In this document: piece after piece, positions 46,101 to 61,100 of the stretch | Layout: each line of letters starts with the position of its first letter | Numbering within the stretch: the first letter of the stretch is position 1 | DNA from: Phoronis australis | Taxonomy: Eukaryota > Phoronida > Phoronidae | Direction: 5' to 3' | Assembly: GCA_002633005.1 (NCBI GenBank) | Contig: NMRA01000335.1 | Coordinates: forward strand, 62,001-126,000 | Length of the DNA: 64,000 nucleotides | Program-made: the position numbers and the translations under genes | The notes under the pieces: generated by a model | Databases searched by the model: none | Seen by the model: the letters and a program-made list of their open reading frames with translations, nothing else | Told to the model about the DNA's origin: nothing

Positions 46101-49100
46101 GATACATACACAAAACGTACCGAGAGGGGCGCACATGAACTAATGTCCCACGAGACATTATTACGCGTATCGACCGAGACCGAATTTGTATTTATCCCAT
46201 ACGCTTCGAGTTGCTAAGTTTGTTTCATTTTTACGCAGATTTTTTAAATACTTCTCTCAGCTAGTTCACGTTGTGGATCACACCTTATGTGTGTTCTTGG
46301 GCATTAGGCTGCAAGTTTTCTCTAGTAAAAGAAGCAATTTTAAATGTGTTGAAAAGATATAACAAAGATGAAAACAAGGGTAACTTTTCATTGAGACCTG
46401 ATTGTATGTTGAGCGTTATTTACACTGCTACAAATGTATTACTTTAAACTATTTTCCGAAAATTTGTTGATCTAACCGGCTAAGTACGTCCAGTCGACAT
46501 TGGCCTACCTTTTGAACTTTCCGTAATACCTGTAATACCTGTCACGGACAGGATCATTGGGGATATGCTGGTGCATTAATCCCCTTTCCATGTCAGATGT
46601 CGCTGTTGAAGTAGAGCGGGAGGTGAATACGGAGAACTTTATTACATGGCCGTATTTCCCTCGACAGATTCAACGCGTATGGGATAAAAATTGAGTTATT
46701 GTTTCACAACAACTTTCTGTCAGCAACCACTGAATGAGCATGCGCTCACACGGCCTCGGTTTCCGGTCAATTAGTTTATTGCATCTAAAGCCGGTAACGC
46801 AGTGATTTATTCATTGCCGGCTTATAAAAACATTTGCACTCACGAAAACTCTAAGGCATTCCAAGTTGTATCTAATGAGGCAGACTTTGTTTCAATTTTA
46901 TATAAGTATTTGTTGGGGAGAGAATATTTCATTTTGAAACAGAACGCCCAATAATAAAAGAATAAACGTCAACGAGACACCTCGCAATCCCGACTTAGAC
47001 GAGTGCTCATCCGACGAAGACTTCACAGGTCGATCGTTATGTTTCACAGGTTATCAGTTCGAACCGGAATACACTGAACAAGAATAGGGAGGCTCCGTGA
47101 ACGAGCACAGATAACGGAACACATGGATAGTTCCGAAAACAGTTTGAATGACTTGTCATGGTGTCACAATAATGGAAACGACTGACGCTTGCGTTTGCTG
47201 CTACGAAATTCCGCAAGTGAAACGCCTTCTTGGAGAAGAGCATGTGTGTCTCACGACGATCCTCGCTTTTCACCGCACCTAAACAGAAGTATGCTTACGA
47301 CGTTCGGCTGAGAAAAAGAATTGGCGAAAACATCCTACACCCAGAGGACAAAACAGAAGCCTGACGAACAAGTCAGTCATCAAAAAGGTTATTTAAAACG
47401 TTATGTTTTAACGCCTTGAATTAATTGTAATTGTTCATGTTTTCATGGCCAACTACAATTCTCCATTATCAAAAAGTAATCAACAGCCGACGATCCGCGT
47501 TTCTTTGTCTCTTGCCTGTCGAACGCAAACACACTAGGAACAACAGCTGACTTTAGACTCAGTCTCTTTTTCTGCCCTGCCATGAGCTGCTTGGGAAGCC
47601 GGCATTCGATTGTAAGTGAAATCACTGTCGACGAAATGCCGGACATTGAAAGACACGGAGAAGTTTCACGCCCTCATACTTGGTACTAACGGCGTAGTTT
47701 TCATTCTTCACTACCGCGAGCCACTTCCGAAGCATTATGGCTCTCGAGGAAATAGAAAAAAAGATATAACCGCTTTCCTCAAAGCTTCATAGTTCACACA
47801 AGCGGGAGCGATACACCACACCATAGCGGCACTCACTCTGCAGAAGAACCACTGACGTCGTTGCGACGTTTCTCACCATCCTCACATGTTAACGCGACAC
47901 CTCTCGGCCAGGTAAGACCCACCGTATACTGTACGAGGTGATGTGAATATAGACCGATTAAGACCGTAAAAAATTAAATCGGGTGGCATTCTCCATTAAA
48001 AGCGAAGAAGGTGATCACGCTTTATCCCTTTGCGATAGTCGTGCGTCTAGGGAACTTCTTTGAGTACTTACTTGGAAGTAGTCACATCTGAGTTTCTTAA
48101 TTTTCTTAATTTCAACCACCACGAAGTATATTGTGAATAAGTAGGTGATGCACTCGGCAATGATTACGACCAGGAACAGAGAGCCAGCATACCGGTCAAG
48201 CCGCAAAATGTACACCCCATATTTCGGGTAAATACCTGCAAAATAAGTTAAAGTTAGCGTTTCCGTTTACCAGTAAATACTAGTATTTTACAGGATATTT
48301 TTATGTAGGCCCATAATTTTGTATTTCTGCCGGTCTCTGGAACAGGCAAAATATTTTGAGTACTTACATTAAAGAAAACTAATCTAGCACGAGCCAATTA
48401 AATATTGCAAATTTTGGGCAGTTGTTTCCCCTCAGACAATTAACCGCTGAACCAAAGACCTTTTGGCCCGAAGTTCAAAGGATTCGCCTGATGTATGACA
48501 GACGCGAGCAGAGTGTCAGCAGCCACCACACCAGTCGACTGGTGAGGCCAATGCTCACGCTGGAAAGTTTAATAGGAAGTAAAATAAAAGCACACACCTC
48601 CCGTTGCATCAAACTCGAACAGAATCTGTGATACCGCATGCAGATTGAGAGCAGCGTTGTAAAGATTAAACTCTATGAAGACAGCCCGCGTATTTCTGTC
48701 AACCCAGTTGGTTTCCTTCAGATAACTTATTAAGTCCTCTCCCTTTTTACTGTTCATGGTCAAGTCAACAATATAACCACCACCACTGTACGTTGCTAGT
48801 AAACCGTGTTTAACAATCCCACCAAGGTCTTTGGCAGACTGCCAAAGCCAAGCTGTGTTATTTTCCCATGAAGAGGCATCTGAAATATGGAAAGATCATC
48901 AGACTACTTTCCAAACTTAAAGGTGGTGAATAGCGATCGCAAACGTTACATGTATACACATGGAAATTCTTAGATATCCAGCAGTTAAAGCACTGTGCAA
49001 AAGTCGTGCGGGTGTGATGTAAATGATAATTTCTCAACTTGACGACCTCATTTCTTCTCCATTTTATCACATATTCACTGATTTTGTTGGTAGTCTTAAC

Positions 49101-52100
49101 AGACAAGGAACACAAGACTCTGTTGGCACTGCTAAAACGACTTCTGCTATTCGAGGTGTCATACATGTATATTAAATGCCCATTAGTGCCTGCATAGAAG
49201 GTTGTTTGAAGGCCACAGTTATTAATTGGCACTTTAAAGATGATCTCGTTGGCACTGCATATCGAAGTACAGAAGCTGTTTTAACGTCAGTAGGTGAGAT
49301 GCATTTGGATGCCTAAGCGATATTAGAATACTGAATGAACTTTGCGATAGTAAGGGAGCAGGTCTGTTCCAGGTGAGAAAGAATTTAACACAAATGGCGC
49401 ATGTAAACACAATATGTTACGGAGCATCTTGGCATGGTGATACAAGTGAAACCACATTTTTGCTACAAGTCAGGACGCACTGGAATTTTTCAAGATGAGC
49501 TTTCTCCGGAAATAACTGGCCGGAAGATCCGGAACCAGCCGAGGTAAATGTTGATGTGTCACGCCCGCCAACTTGCTTTCAGTAGACTCAGTCTAACCAA
49601 TCGAAACGCACTATACTGTACATGCATTAGGTGTGAAATGTCTGTATCGTACCAGTGGCGTTCCTCTGTTGCCAGTTGCTGTTGTAAAGTTCGTGGTCTT
49701 CGCTGTTAAAATGGTAATGTGCGCGACAACCTTGTGGTGCAAAGTAATAGTCCAGCAGCTCGCTACATGTTTCTGAAAAGTAATTAGGAAATATATGGAA
49801 GTTAAATGACCAACAAACTCACTCGAGACTCAATTCGAAAATTAACCAATCACATCGCAGGGTGACACACTCACCTACATCATAGTCTTGTCTGCAATAA
49901 AAATTGGAGTTAATATACTCTTCTCTTCACATTCGCCAATTTAGAAACACAGGGCGAGTTTTGTCAGTCGAAAGATATAAATTAAAAAACATTTCGAAAC
50001 GTCTAGCCCTCTTTGTGTTTGCCTTATTTTACTATAACTGTTTAAGTGTTTTTCGAAAGTGGGCGGGGTAACCAAGGAAATCGCATTATACATGACGGCA
50101 TCAGTCAGATGTCCACATCTACCGTGGTCATTTTGCAGATGCACTGCCAAAGCAGAAAGTACAAATATATAGATATTGACAGCTTCTTATTTAATTTGAA
50201 CTTTTCTTATCTAGTAAAAATTTGCTTTTCAAGGACAAAAATGGGGACACCCACATAAATATATGTGTTTCTACGTAAAATATGATTATAGGTGGGTACA
50301 CCTGTCAGTAAATGTTGATCAGCGAAGTCTCTCTTTGTAACTGGGTACACCAAAGTCGGGATGGGTCCATCTAATAACTGGACTCGACGTGACGGGTCCA
50401 GTTATATTCATATAGCGTGAACCGCTGTGATGGGTCTGTCTATATAAATATAACTGGACCCGACGTGACGGGAATGCATTACCGTTTACGACCCTGACTT
50501 GTCTCAATCTCGGCCCTCCCATCATGAAGCTATGACGGTCGCTCGTGAAGTTCTTGGAAAAAGCATACACTTTTCCATCATACCACGCCCCAGAGTAAAA
50601 TCCAGGCACAAATGTGGATTGCAGATACTTCCAAAACTGGTTGTAGTCGGATACCTTTGTTTAAGAAAACGGAATAGAACTTAAAAACCAACACGAGATA
50701 TGTGAATCTTCAACTATTTACTTTAATTGCGGTACATGTCGCAAACATTCAATGACGTTGTTCGTGTTGTGCTGGCACGAGGGTGGCGTTCAGCTGGCCA
50801 GTTTGCTATGTTTCGAGTAGAACCGACTGAGTTTAAAAAGGCGAAAGGCGCATTATTTCTGGTGGAATTGTTCGAATATCACACGAAGCCACGGTTCAAA
50901 TTTGATGACGTACTGAGCGCAAAAAATCTTAGTAATCATACATCCCTAAAATTCCAGTACAGTTAAACTGCCATCGAGGATGATCATTGTTCAGCAAAAT
51001 AGGTCTACCTTGTCTTTACGCTGCTAGTTACAGAAGTGTATCTGAGGTTTTTTCAGGCATTTTAGCCCAAAGGCTTCCTATGCCAAGAACAAAAAACGCC
51101 AACATTCCTTATGGAAAAAAACCCAGTTTTTGAGAGTTTTAACGCAAATAATCTTTTTGTGGGATATTTAGCTTCAACAGAAGTCTCATTTTTGACAAAA
51201 TATAATAATATGAAAACGACTATAAGGAGTATTGCTTTTGTGCAACAAATGATATTCTGTGGTCATCAAAAAATTTAAAACATATAATTCTTATGGGTCA
51301 ACTATGAAGAGTTTAAAAGTTATTTAGAGATGCTAACGAAAGTGTCATAACACCTTATCGACACATTGTCCTGTACACGTAAGTGATCAACAAGGGCCAA
51401 CATTGCTCAACTGTCAACTACACGTAGGCGTGTCAGAGTGGCAATGTGGATAACTACGCACAATACGAAAGAAACATATGCACATGACACGTTCAAAACC
51501 TCAAAGCACGATTTAGTACAGTAATCATAAAAAACTAACAAATGATCATTACCGTGTCTATGTCAACAGGAGAGTCTCCGAAATCCCCCGTTTTGAAGGC
51601 TAACGAAAATGTTCGACGAAACCCGTATGACCACGGGTCTTTGTTACCGTAAGAAACCATTACTAGCAGATACAGGAAAATCGCGTATCGAACTATTTCG
51701 ACAAGAAGAACATTCATTTCCGATTCCTTGTTTCTGGAACAAATAATTAAACAGCTTATAAATTGTCCGTGGAAATTGTAAATTCAAAAAAGCTTTGGGT
51801 TTTCTTTCAAGTTGTTCTACGACTGTCAAATTACCAAACTCCAACGGGAAATAATGTAGTAAATGGCCATTGTCCTTCATCCGATTCACGGTGGGCACAA
51901 AACCCCCAATTCTTTTGTAGTCGTAACAAATTAGCTAGCGTGCGCGCCTGGTCAAATTTCAAACTTTGGGCTCGCTCAGAACTCCTCTATGAAGGATGCA
52001 TCTGATCAATTCTGGACATGCGCGCGTGCACTTTTATTAGACTGCCGAGGGGAAACAATAAACACATTTTAAATGTATTATTTTCATTTGTGATAAAGTC

Positions 52101-55100
52101 AAATCCCACTTTTTCAGCCTAGCCGCCCTGAGCGTTTCCTCGTCGAGCTGCATTGGGGCGTTCTGGTACTGAGCATACTTCCGGTGCCAGGACATGTTTC
52201 CGTCAGAGCGCTCTTTCACAGTAGGAGGTGGGTTGATGTCAGGTTCATCCTCTACCACAGGCGCCTTAATTACCAGGGCGTAGAATATAGCCAGTAGAAG
52301 CACCTAAAGTAGCGGGCAACAAATACACGATAAACCTAATCCCAGTCACATTTCTTTGCGCAATATTTGCGATTTTGTTAAGATTAAAATAATGCATTCT
52401 TCGTGAGATAGTAAGAACGAACCAGAGGCATGAATTATGTATTGACTGATGTTCGTTCACGTGCATCAACTACTTTACGAGGAATGTTTTGCTAACGATG
52501 GAACAACGCGCTTTCAAGTCAGAATAAAAGTAATCTGTTCTAGGATTGAATGTAAACTACGCTACAATTAGATTGAAAAGATACCTTACGATAGACAAAC
52601 CTCTGAAATCTGCGTCAAGTTTGAGAACACCTTACACGTCTACAAGTCAGTAATCGTGACAACTATTTTCGGCGAATTAACCAACAGCTGTTGCGAAACA
52701 ACTCCCACTTCGAACTACACAATAGTAAAGTCTTTTGAGCAGAAGAAAGCTTTTGCTTCCCAGTGGAAGTATAACGTGTACATCAAGTGACCAAATACCC
52801 TTTATCAAAGCCTCACCTGCGGAATAAGTGTTACTGTGTTGGCTCCAATGTGCCTGTATGCGTTTAGACGCTTGTCGTATACATATCATACGGAAATTCT
52901 ATATAAATCTGTTTGGTGTTCATTTGAATCCTGCACAGTCACTTTAAAGGATGCTGGTGTATAGCAATGACAGTGTTGAGAAGCAACAGCGGTCTAATGG
53001 AACGGGAAAACTAACCTTAATTGGTTGCGCGAGTAAGATGTCTTGCAAACAGGACACGACAAAAGACAGCATCCATTTATTAGATTTTGCAGCCCCGAAA
53101 ACTCCCCCGACTTCCACTGTGTAATAAAAAGCAGCGCCACATGTTGCAAAGCAGAGAAAATATGCAATGTAGTTGCACCAATGAGGGAAGCGGATCTTCT
53201 TTTTTTTCTCTCGAGGTTCTTCATAATCGACAAATTCAGGCCAATTCTCTCTGGGCTCTTTAACGTCATAGCCGTAACTATAGTCGTAGAACCTGGTTGG
53301 AAAATCTAGCATGTAGCGCGCTTGTCGGAGTTCTTTTATGGTTGTATTTTTAGGTCTCTTTACCACAGGCTTTTTCAATAGGTCTTCAGTTTCCTTGTCT
53401 GACTTTGTCTTCGAGGACTTTGAATATCTGAATATCTGAATAATTAGTAAGTTAATGGGAAACACAATCAAACTGCTGTATATTCCAGTGATGATTTCAG
53501 GGAACGAGACAGTTATCGGTCCTACAACAAACGAAGTTCCAGGTGCGGATCCGTCGTCGGCATCGTAGAATAAGATGTTGGCTAACATTGCGCTGAATAG
53601 CAGCGACACACAGCAAGTCAGGCGTTGGACTCGAGTAAAACAGCTACGCGTCGGTCGCGTTTTTACAGAAACCCATAAATGGCCGTCGAAGAAATCTTTC
53701 CTTGCTTTATTCCAGAACAAATGGTTGAAGTCTGTCAAATCATCTATTCCAGCCAACGCGACCATTCTGTCAATCTAAAGTATACGAAAATGCCAATATT
53801 CGTTTTTGGTAAAGTAAATTTATTCGCAAAATGTTACCGGTCGAAGAAATCGGTAATCATCTGTCGTAAGGAACATACTTCACCGACAGCTGGTATCTAG
53901 TGAAGATCAACTAGGTCTGCATTAACAGTTTTGCCGAATCTGGATATCATTTAAGGATCATATGTAACCTTAATCACTCCATAAACGTATAAGGATTTCT
54001 TGTACAATTGGTGTCATAGTTCAAAACGGAAAGATTTGTAATAAAGTGAAAGAAATAAGGTTAAAACTGGCGCTGAATAAGTTAAGCAAGTGTGTGGACT
54101 TGCAACAAAAACACTAGTTTATCCTTCCGTTGTTTGAGCGATCATGACCAATGTGGCGAGTCCACTGTCCGAGAATCTTGTGTGTTTGGTCGCAGTGTTC
54201 CCACGTGGATTATCTTCTGAAAGAACTGCAGAGTTGATGGAATGAATTTATCAAAGGCAGTTAATAATAAACATTACCCGTCCGTCATCTTCCTCTACGG
54301 CAAGCCACTTATCAGCTATGAAGTAAAATTGCTGACCAGTTTGCAAATCCTGTACCACCAAGCGGCTGAAGAACCATGAAGGATCACTTCCTGAGTTATC
54401 GTGCCAAACCCTAGTAAAATGAATATCAAGCTACAGTTTAAATTCCCTTAATTTTACAATGGAATAGACGTAGATATACGATGTGTAAAGTTTACTTCAT
54501 TTTGGTAGCAATTTTATCTGCCATTTGAGTTTGTGATTATACTGTTGGAGGCGCAAGTATCGGTTTCCGATGTACGAAAGTAACAGTGTTGAGTGTAAGA
54601 TTACAGAAAACAATTGCCGAAGAGAGGTTTAGCAAGAAGAAAAATAAAATACAAGATGTTCCAACCTTATATGAGTGAGAAATCCAAGAGTGTATGGGAC
54701 GGCCATAATAAAGGAATCGATATTTCCACGTTGAAGAACCGGACGACTTTCATCCGTGATTTTCCGCGGCGGGGTCTCACTTAGCTCTCCGCATAATGTC
54801 ATCGACACAACGGAAGTTGTGCCAGAATGCGGTTTCGATCCAGTGTAAACATCTAGCTGGTACAAATACTTGTCCACTGGGTCGTTGTCCACCAAAAACG
54901 TGGAAGCAACCTGGAAGTAAAAATTGGTAATGTGACACTTTCTACATTTGGGTTGGTGAAAAATATGGACTACAGATACAAATCTGGGTTAGTGAAAAAT
55001 ATGGATTGCAGATACACATCTTCGGAGCCAGGCCTTAACATAAAACTTCTCGAATTTAACCTCTGCGATGCTAGATTAACAAGTCTTATATACCGAAACA

Positions 55101-58100
55101 AGAGACCTTACTGCACAATATGAAATATAAACTAAGCCACAGAAATCTCTACTTGGACATCCAATGTGCAGTTAGCTCAATAACACAGTAGAATCTCCTG
55201 GATTTTTTAGGAGTTCGTGTCTTGCAGCTGGTGGCGGTTATATTTATCTCATTGGATATACCATAGCAAAATCCGAAGGTACAACTTTTATATAGACCTT
55301 TACATGAATCAAGTTAGAGAATAAACTTTTAGTTAACTTGAAAATGGACTCAACCTTTACGGCGTCGTCTGCATCAGCTCTTCGTGCCCAAATCAGAATC
55401 ACTAGGTATAGGCAGATAATAGCAACCATCACGGCGAAGATGACCGGGTTAGAATCTAGCTTCAGAAACGCAGAGTCAGCCGGATTGATAGTATTTATTG
55501 GAACTGCCATACCACATCCGAACAAAGATGGCCGAGCCGATTTTGCAGGGGGGATTCTGTTCGGGTCGAAAGTAGGGGATTCTCTTCTCTTACGTTTAAG
55601 TCCAACGTCATTTGCTCGAACAAACATTCGATGGAACAGGCAATGGTTCCACGAGTCATTTGTGTAAGGACCAACCTGGAATACAAACAAAACTGCGCTG
55701 TATGATGGCATAAAGGGACCTCTGCTGTCATAAAAAGCCAACTATAAGTGCTGATGGCGACCATGACGACACTTGTGATCATAATGATGCAGATGATATT
55801 GATGGTTACAGTGATGACAATGATTATGGTGGTGATGTCAGCAACGGTATAGGAATGATGTTAACGGAAATGTAAATAAGCTCTGTGCGATCGACAAGAA
55901 GTACTGTCAAATCTTCTACGTACACGGCGGTTTTGACAACATTAATGGAGGATTGAGTTTCAATTACCTCTTCCAAATCTGTTGACTCCCACTTCCCTGT
56001 ACTTCCAGCAAGAGGATTAAACAACTTGCACTGAGATGTGACGACAGAAAACGTGTAAGTGCTGAGGTCGTCTTTTTCGCCACCTGCAAGATAACTTTAA
56101 TTTGTCGTTCCAGATGTCACCTTTCCACCTACGTGAACGCTCTAGAACTAAAACTTTGATTAGAGAGAGATATTACATGTCTATTCGTCTACTACATGCA
56201 TCATACTCCAAGCGCGCAGTTTACCATCCATTTGATTGTTCGTTTTATTTGTGAACGTCAGCGAGTTCTAAGGTATTTCGGAAACATACGTGGAGGGACA
56301 CTTTTCGAGATTTCACAAAGAAAAGGACATTTAGTGGCGATCATGTTAGTTTATGCTTTATAAAATTACGATGTTATATTTAAGCTGCTATGCTAGTTAA
56401 GTCTGAAAAAAGTTTATCTAGGTTTGGCAAAGTTCTGTCTAAGTTTGTCTGGTGTACTTTTGAAAAGTACTGTAAGCACTAATTGCTATAAATGCACCGG
56501 TAACTCTGTCTGCCCGTAAGATAACATACTTGGACGTAGAACGAATGTTCGTAACTGGTTGCGTTACGTAGTATGCTGTATAAAGTAGTACATACCGAAG
56601 ACCTGTTTGTATTTGTGGACCTAGCTGGCAACCCTACAGCCGCAAGAGAACACCATATGGACACATTGCATAACATTTGCAACCTAGTCAAAACACTATC
56701 TAGAGAAAATAAATATCGGAGAAGCTGTTGAAATCATGAGCAATAAATCCAAAATGATCAGGGACAGTGGATATGGATTACCAGCTATTTACCAGCGCCT
56801 GCTCACAAGTAACAGCCACCAGGTGGTGTTAGACAACCACCAAAGTGGTGACACGAAGATTACCGCCAGTACCCCAACGACGGGCCAAGGCGGACCCGAA
56901 AGGTAATGTCCTCAAACACAAACAGGTTGCCAAGTAAGTACTTTATTCTCCGACAAAATCGTATGAACGTATTCATGCAGACCTTCATTATTGGCGATCT
57001 TAAATACCAAAGGATCAAGTTTCGAAACAAATAAAAGAAAAATGCATATGAAAATTCCAGCCATAACGGTAACACTTTGCCAAAAACAAAAACCCTAATG
57101 ATAAAGTCACGGTCAAGGAGCTGTTATTAATAAGCTTTGCAAAAGTTTTATGTGCACTTGACGATAACAAAGTGTTACACTGATTTGTTCCGTTATAGTA
57201 GGATTTTCTCCGTCTCAGGTATAATCGCATGATGCCTGTAGTCTAACGCATTTAATCACTTCATAGGACTTCTTAGGACAATCAATATAGTCAAACCTGA
57301 AGTCGCACCGTCACTGCTCTGAACGCACGAAGAGGGTGGCTTCTTCACAATCACTCCAAAATTAACAGACACTCTACCATCAGGTCTAGCCAGTGACGTT
57401 TCCTCTAACTTTCTGTAAACGGCAAACATACGCATGCTCATTCCACATCTGCTCAGTCAGGCCAAATACCGTCTTTGCTCTCTATTTTCGTACATATACA
57501 CCAAACCAGTAATGGTAGTGCTGGCTAACCTTATTTATTGGCTCCATGATGTTATGTATCAGTATCGGGAATTTCCGCAAATAGGCCAATCCAAGAGTAT
57601 TTTTGGAAAAAAATCCAAAAGAGCACCCGTGAGATTTCTTCGGTGACGGTTTGCATGTTTTCATAATCTTAATTGTTCTAAAATACGTATGCATTATATT
57701 TGGATGTAAAATATGTTTATCTTGAATACACGTCCGTGGGCCTTTTTCCGAAATTTCCGGTAATTTTCAAAATGAAATAGTTTATTTAAGGGTACGCAAA
57801 GCAGTTACGGATGTTTAACGAGAAACGTGCGGTCCTTTTTGAAGGCTCAGAAATATGCAGCTGAAAACTGCAATTTATAAGTTTTAAATTGTTTTAAAAA
57901 CTTACTATTATAAATAATTGACCTGAAAAAAATACATGAAAATCAAGGTGCGAAAGTACCATTCTGCAAAAATTGAAACGCTTCTTCTTGCAAACATCGC
58001 TTGTTATAAACGTTGTTAACCTACACGCCGCACATTTGCTTATGGTTTTAAGCCAGGTACTCGTCATTTAAGCTGCTTGGACAGTAACTAGTACACGTTT

Positions 58101-61100
58101 GTTCACCAAAACCCTTTATTATGTGTGTTTAATTATCAGTACGAACCTGCGGATTTCATAGTTTGAGCGAAAGCACGTATACAGATCGGTGTTAAAGACG
58201 TCGTCCATCTTGGTCTCGTTCACTCCTGCCAGGTCACGTGGATTCAGAGGCAACTCGCAGTGAAAATCGTAATTATCGTGCTCCACACGCTCATTCAGTT
58301 TAACGAATACGTCGTAATGTTTAGAGCACAAATATTTCTTGTACAGCTGTGACAGTAAGCTCTCATTGGCAATTGAGATATTTAGATTCTGAGACGTCAA
58401 TGGTGAAGTGGTAAACGTCGGAGAAGCAGTCGAAGAGATATTTCCTGTTGTGTTCACGGATGCTGTTGTCTCGTTGGCTGTAGTATTAACGCAGTCCCCT
58501 AACTTGAGGTGGAATGATGTATTAGGCAGAATTTCAATGACATGAACAGTCATCTTTTTGACGTCATTCTGTCCCGTATAACATTGAACTCCGGTGAAAT
58601 TCACAGGTAAAATATTAACTGAAGGCTTTCTGTAAAACATCATCTCTAACGGAGGTTTAAGTCGGATCATTATCAGTGGATTTGCGTTGCCTTCCATCAG
58701 AGATACGAACACAGAGGGGGCTGTCATAGGCAACGTGTCGCCGCTATCGTCATCTATGGTTGGGCTAGGTTCCATTACCAACGTCTGAAACATAATGATT
58801 AGGGAAGTGCAATAGGAAATGAAATCAATTGGCAGCCTTCAAATCAAATGTATAAATAAAGAAAATGTACAATGAATCCAAAGTCATTTGTGTATGTTCT
58901 ACAAAAAAAAACTGCGGAAACTCAAACATAATTTTCCCTTCAACACTTCTTAAACTATTGGAGATTAGCAAACCACGCCCATGTAATAAAGTAAACCGTT
59001 ACTAAATGGCAAGAATATTGACCTATGAATGTCCTACCTAGTACTCATATGTCTACTCAACAACTTACAGCGACACTGGCAGAAGATGCGTTGGCGCTAA
59101 ATAGACTCTTGGCCGGAGGTAGTTTGAGGTGAGCACCAAAACCCACATCTATTTTGACTGCAAGGAAACGGAAACGGGGAAGTTCATACTGTGCCTTTCA
59201 TTACAAAAGGAAACAAACTGTCCCAGTTACATGTATTAACCAAGTACAATGTATAAACAGTTGCGGAGGTATGAGATAAAACTAGATCAATTATACAATT
59301 GAAAAACAGTGGGACCACGCTGGATCTATAGCGACCGCAAAGCCATACATTTTAATGAGTTTTCTGCAAGCCTCTGGTACATTTAACAACTGTGTGGTAT
59401 CAAATTTTACAAAAGATTATGGCAGTGCTCTCAAACGTACTACAGCACTGCATACAGTTCCAAGTACAGTTACCGACTTGCGAGTCTGGCGGTTCTCACG
59501 TGACACAGTACCATTTTCATCGAGTCTAATACGTATAGACGCACATGTAATTGGTTTAGCGTAATTTTGTTTGTCACGTTTCCGGATCGCGTGTCATGTA
59601 CACTATCTCAACGTCTTTTAATCTATTGTACGCAGATGAAACAATGTCACGCAACAACAACACGTAGACCATGAGTGGTTGTGTGACTCCAAAGACCGAT
59701 GGAGAGATAATAGCGACAGTTATCAGGAAGTGGGAAAACTCTGGCACAAATTGGCAACTTCCAAGTAAATGAAGGTCAAATACGCTAGCTTTAAAAATCT
59801 ACTGAACAAATTCGAAATTCCACAAAAGTGCAACTTAATATCCATTTCTTTTCGACTAGAATCCGTTTCAAGTCAAAGTCTCGAAGTATTGCTATACACA
59901 GGTGCTCAAAATGGCGACAACTTACTGCACTGGTCCACTTAAGGCTAAAAATTACACCTGTTGCGACTGAAAAAAACGAGACAGTGTAGAAATTGGTATA
60001 GTACTACTCTTTAAAATCTGTAAAAAGTATTTATTCAAAGCACTAGCTTTCTAGCCTAAGGAGCAGCTTTGGATCGGGGAAGACGTCGATAAATGGCACG
60101 AAACACTTTCTCATACCAACCTGTTTAAAACTACAAAGAAGAGGGGTCAGAGAAAACAAAAAGCCGGGAGAGGAAAGTGAAAAGGTTTCCCTGTGCCTAG
60201 ATTGTATCATAAACAAAGGCTAAGACCACAGATCCGTGTAATACAAAGCATAAACCATATGCCGGGATAGACTTGTTACACCAAATGACTTCACACATTT
60301 ACCCACTACCATTCGTGAGGCTACTATGCTAGCCGTCACGCCCTATTCGACTGACAAATCAATATTAATGCCCATTTTTCTCAATACAACACGTCTCAAC
60401 AGTTCCACTTTCATTTTCAATGCTATGGAAATATGGCTGCCTTGCTTAAGGGTGTCTCTAAAATGAGAAAACCTACAGAAGCAAGGGCAATTACATAAAC
60501 CTATACATGTACAGTGACATACTGTAATGAGTAACCTGGATGTTTAGTTCATGCGCATGTTCAGTGACGTAAAAGGCTCCTTTGATATTGAGGTCTTAAC
60601 AAATTTTTGCTGAATCCAGAACTATGAAACAACCAGATGTAAATCTGTCTTCTCAATGTTTTGATTCCTCAGTAGGTGTCAATACTGATGTACATGTGGG
60701 CCCGGTTGCATAAAAGTCTGTATAACTATCCGGCGTATAAGGGCTTATACGTCGGATAGCAAGTTTTATGCAACCGGACCCTGGCATTTTCACAGTTCTG
60801 GATTCAGTTTAAATAGAGTGGAGCTGAAGATCAAAGGAAGTGCCACCAAAACATTTACTGCCCACTTAAACAAGAGAAGAGCAAAAAACTTTGAAAATGT
60901 TTTTCCTACTGTTGTCTAAGTCTTCAGGAATCTTCTTCACGAGCGTCAATTTGGAGCTTTCAGTTTCGAGTTCCGCCTGCTTCTCACCAGCCACCGTGTT
61001 CAGGTCCATAGTTCTCATGACCACCGCTAGGACGTTTGAAATCTTTCGTGACTACAGGCACAACAAAGAATCCAAAATCAATTTTTTGAGTTTTGAAAAA

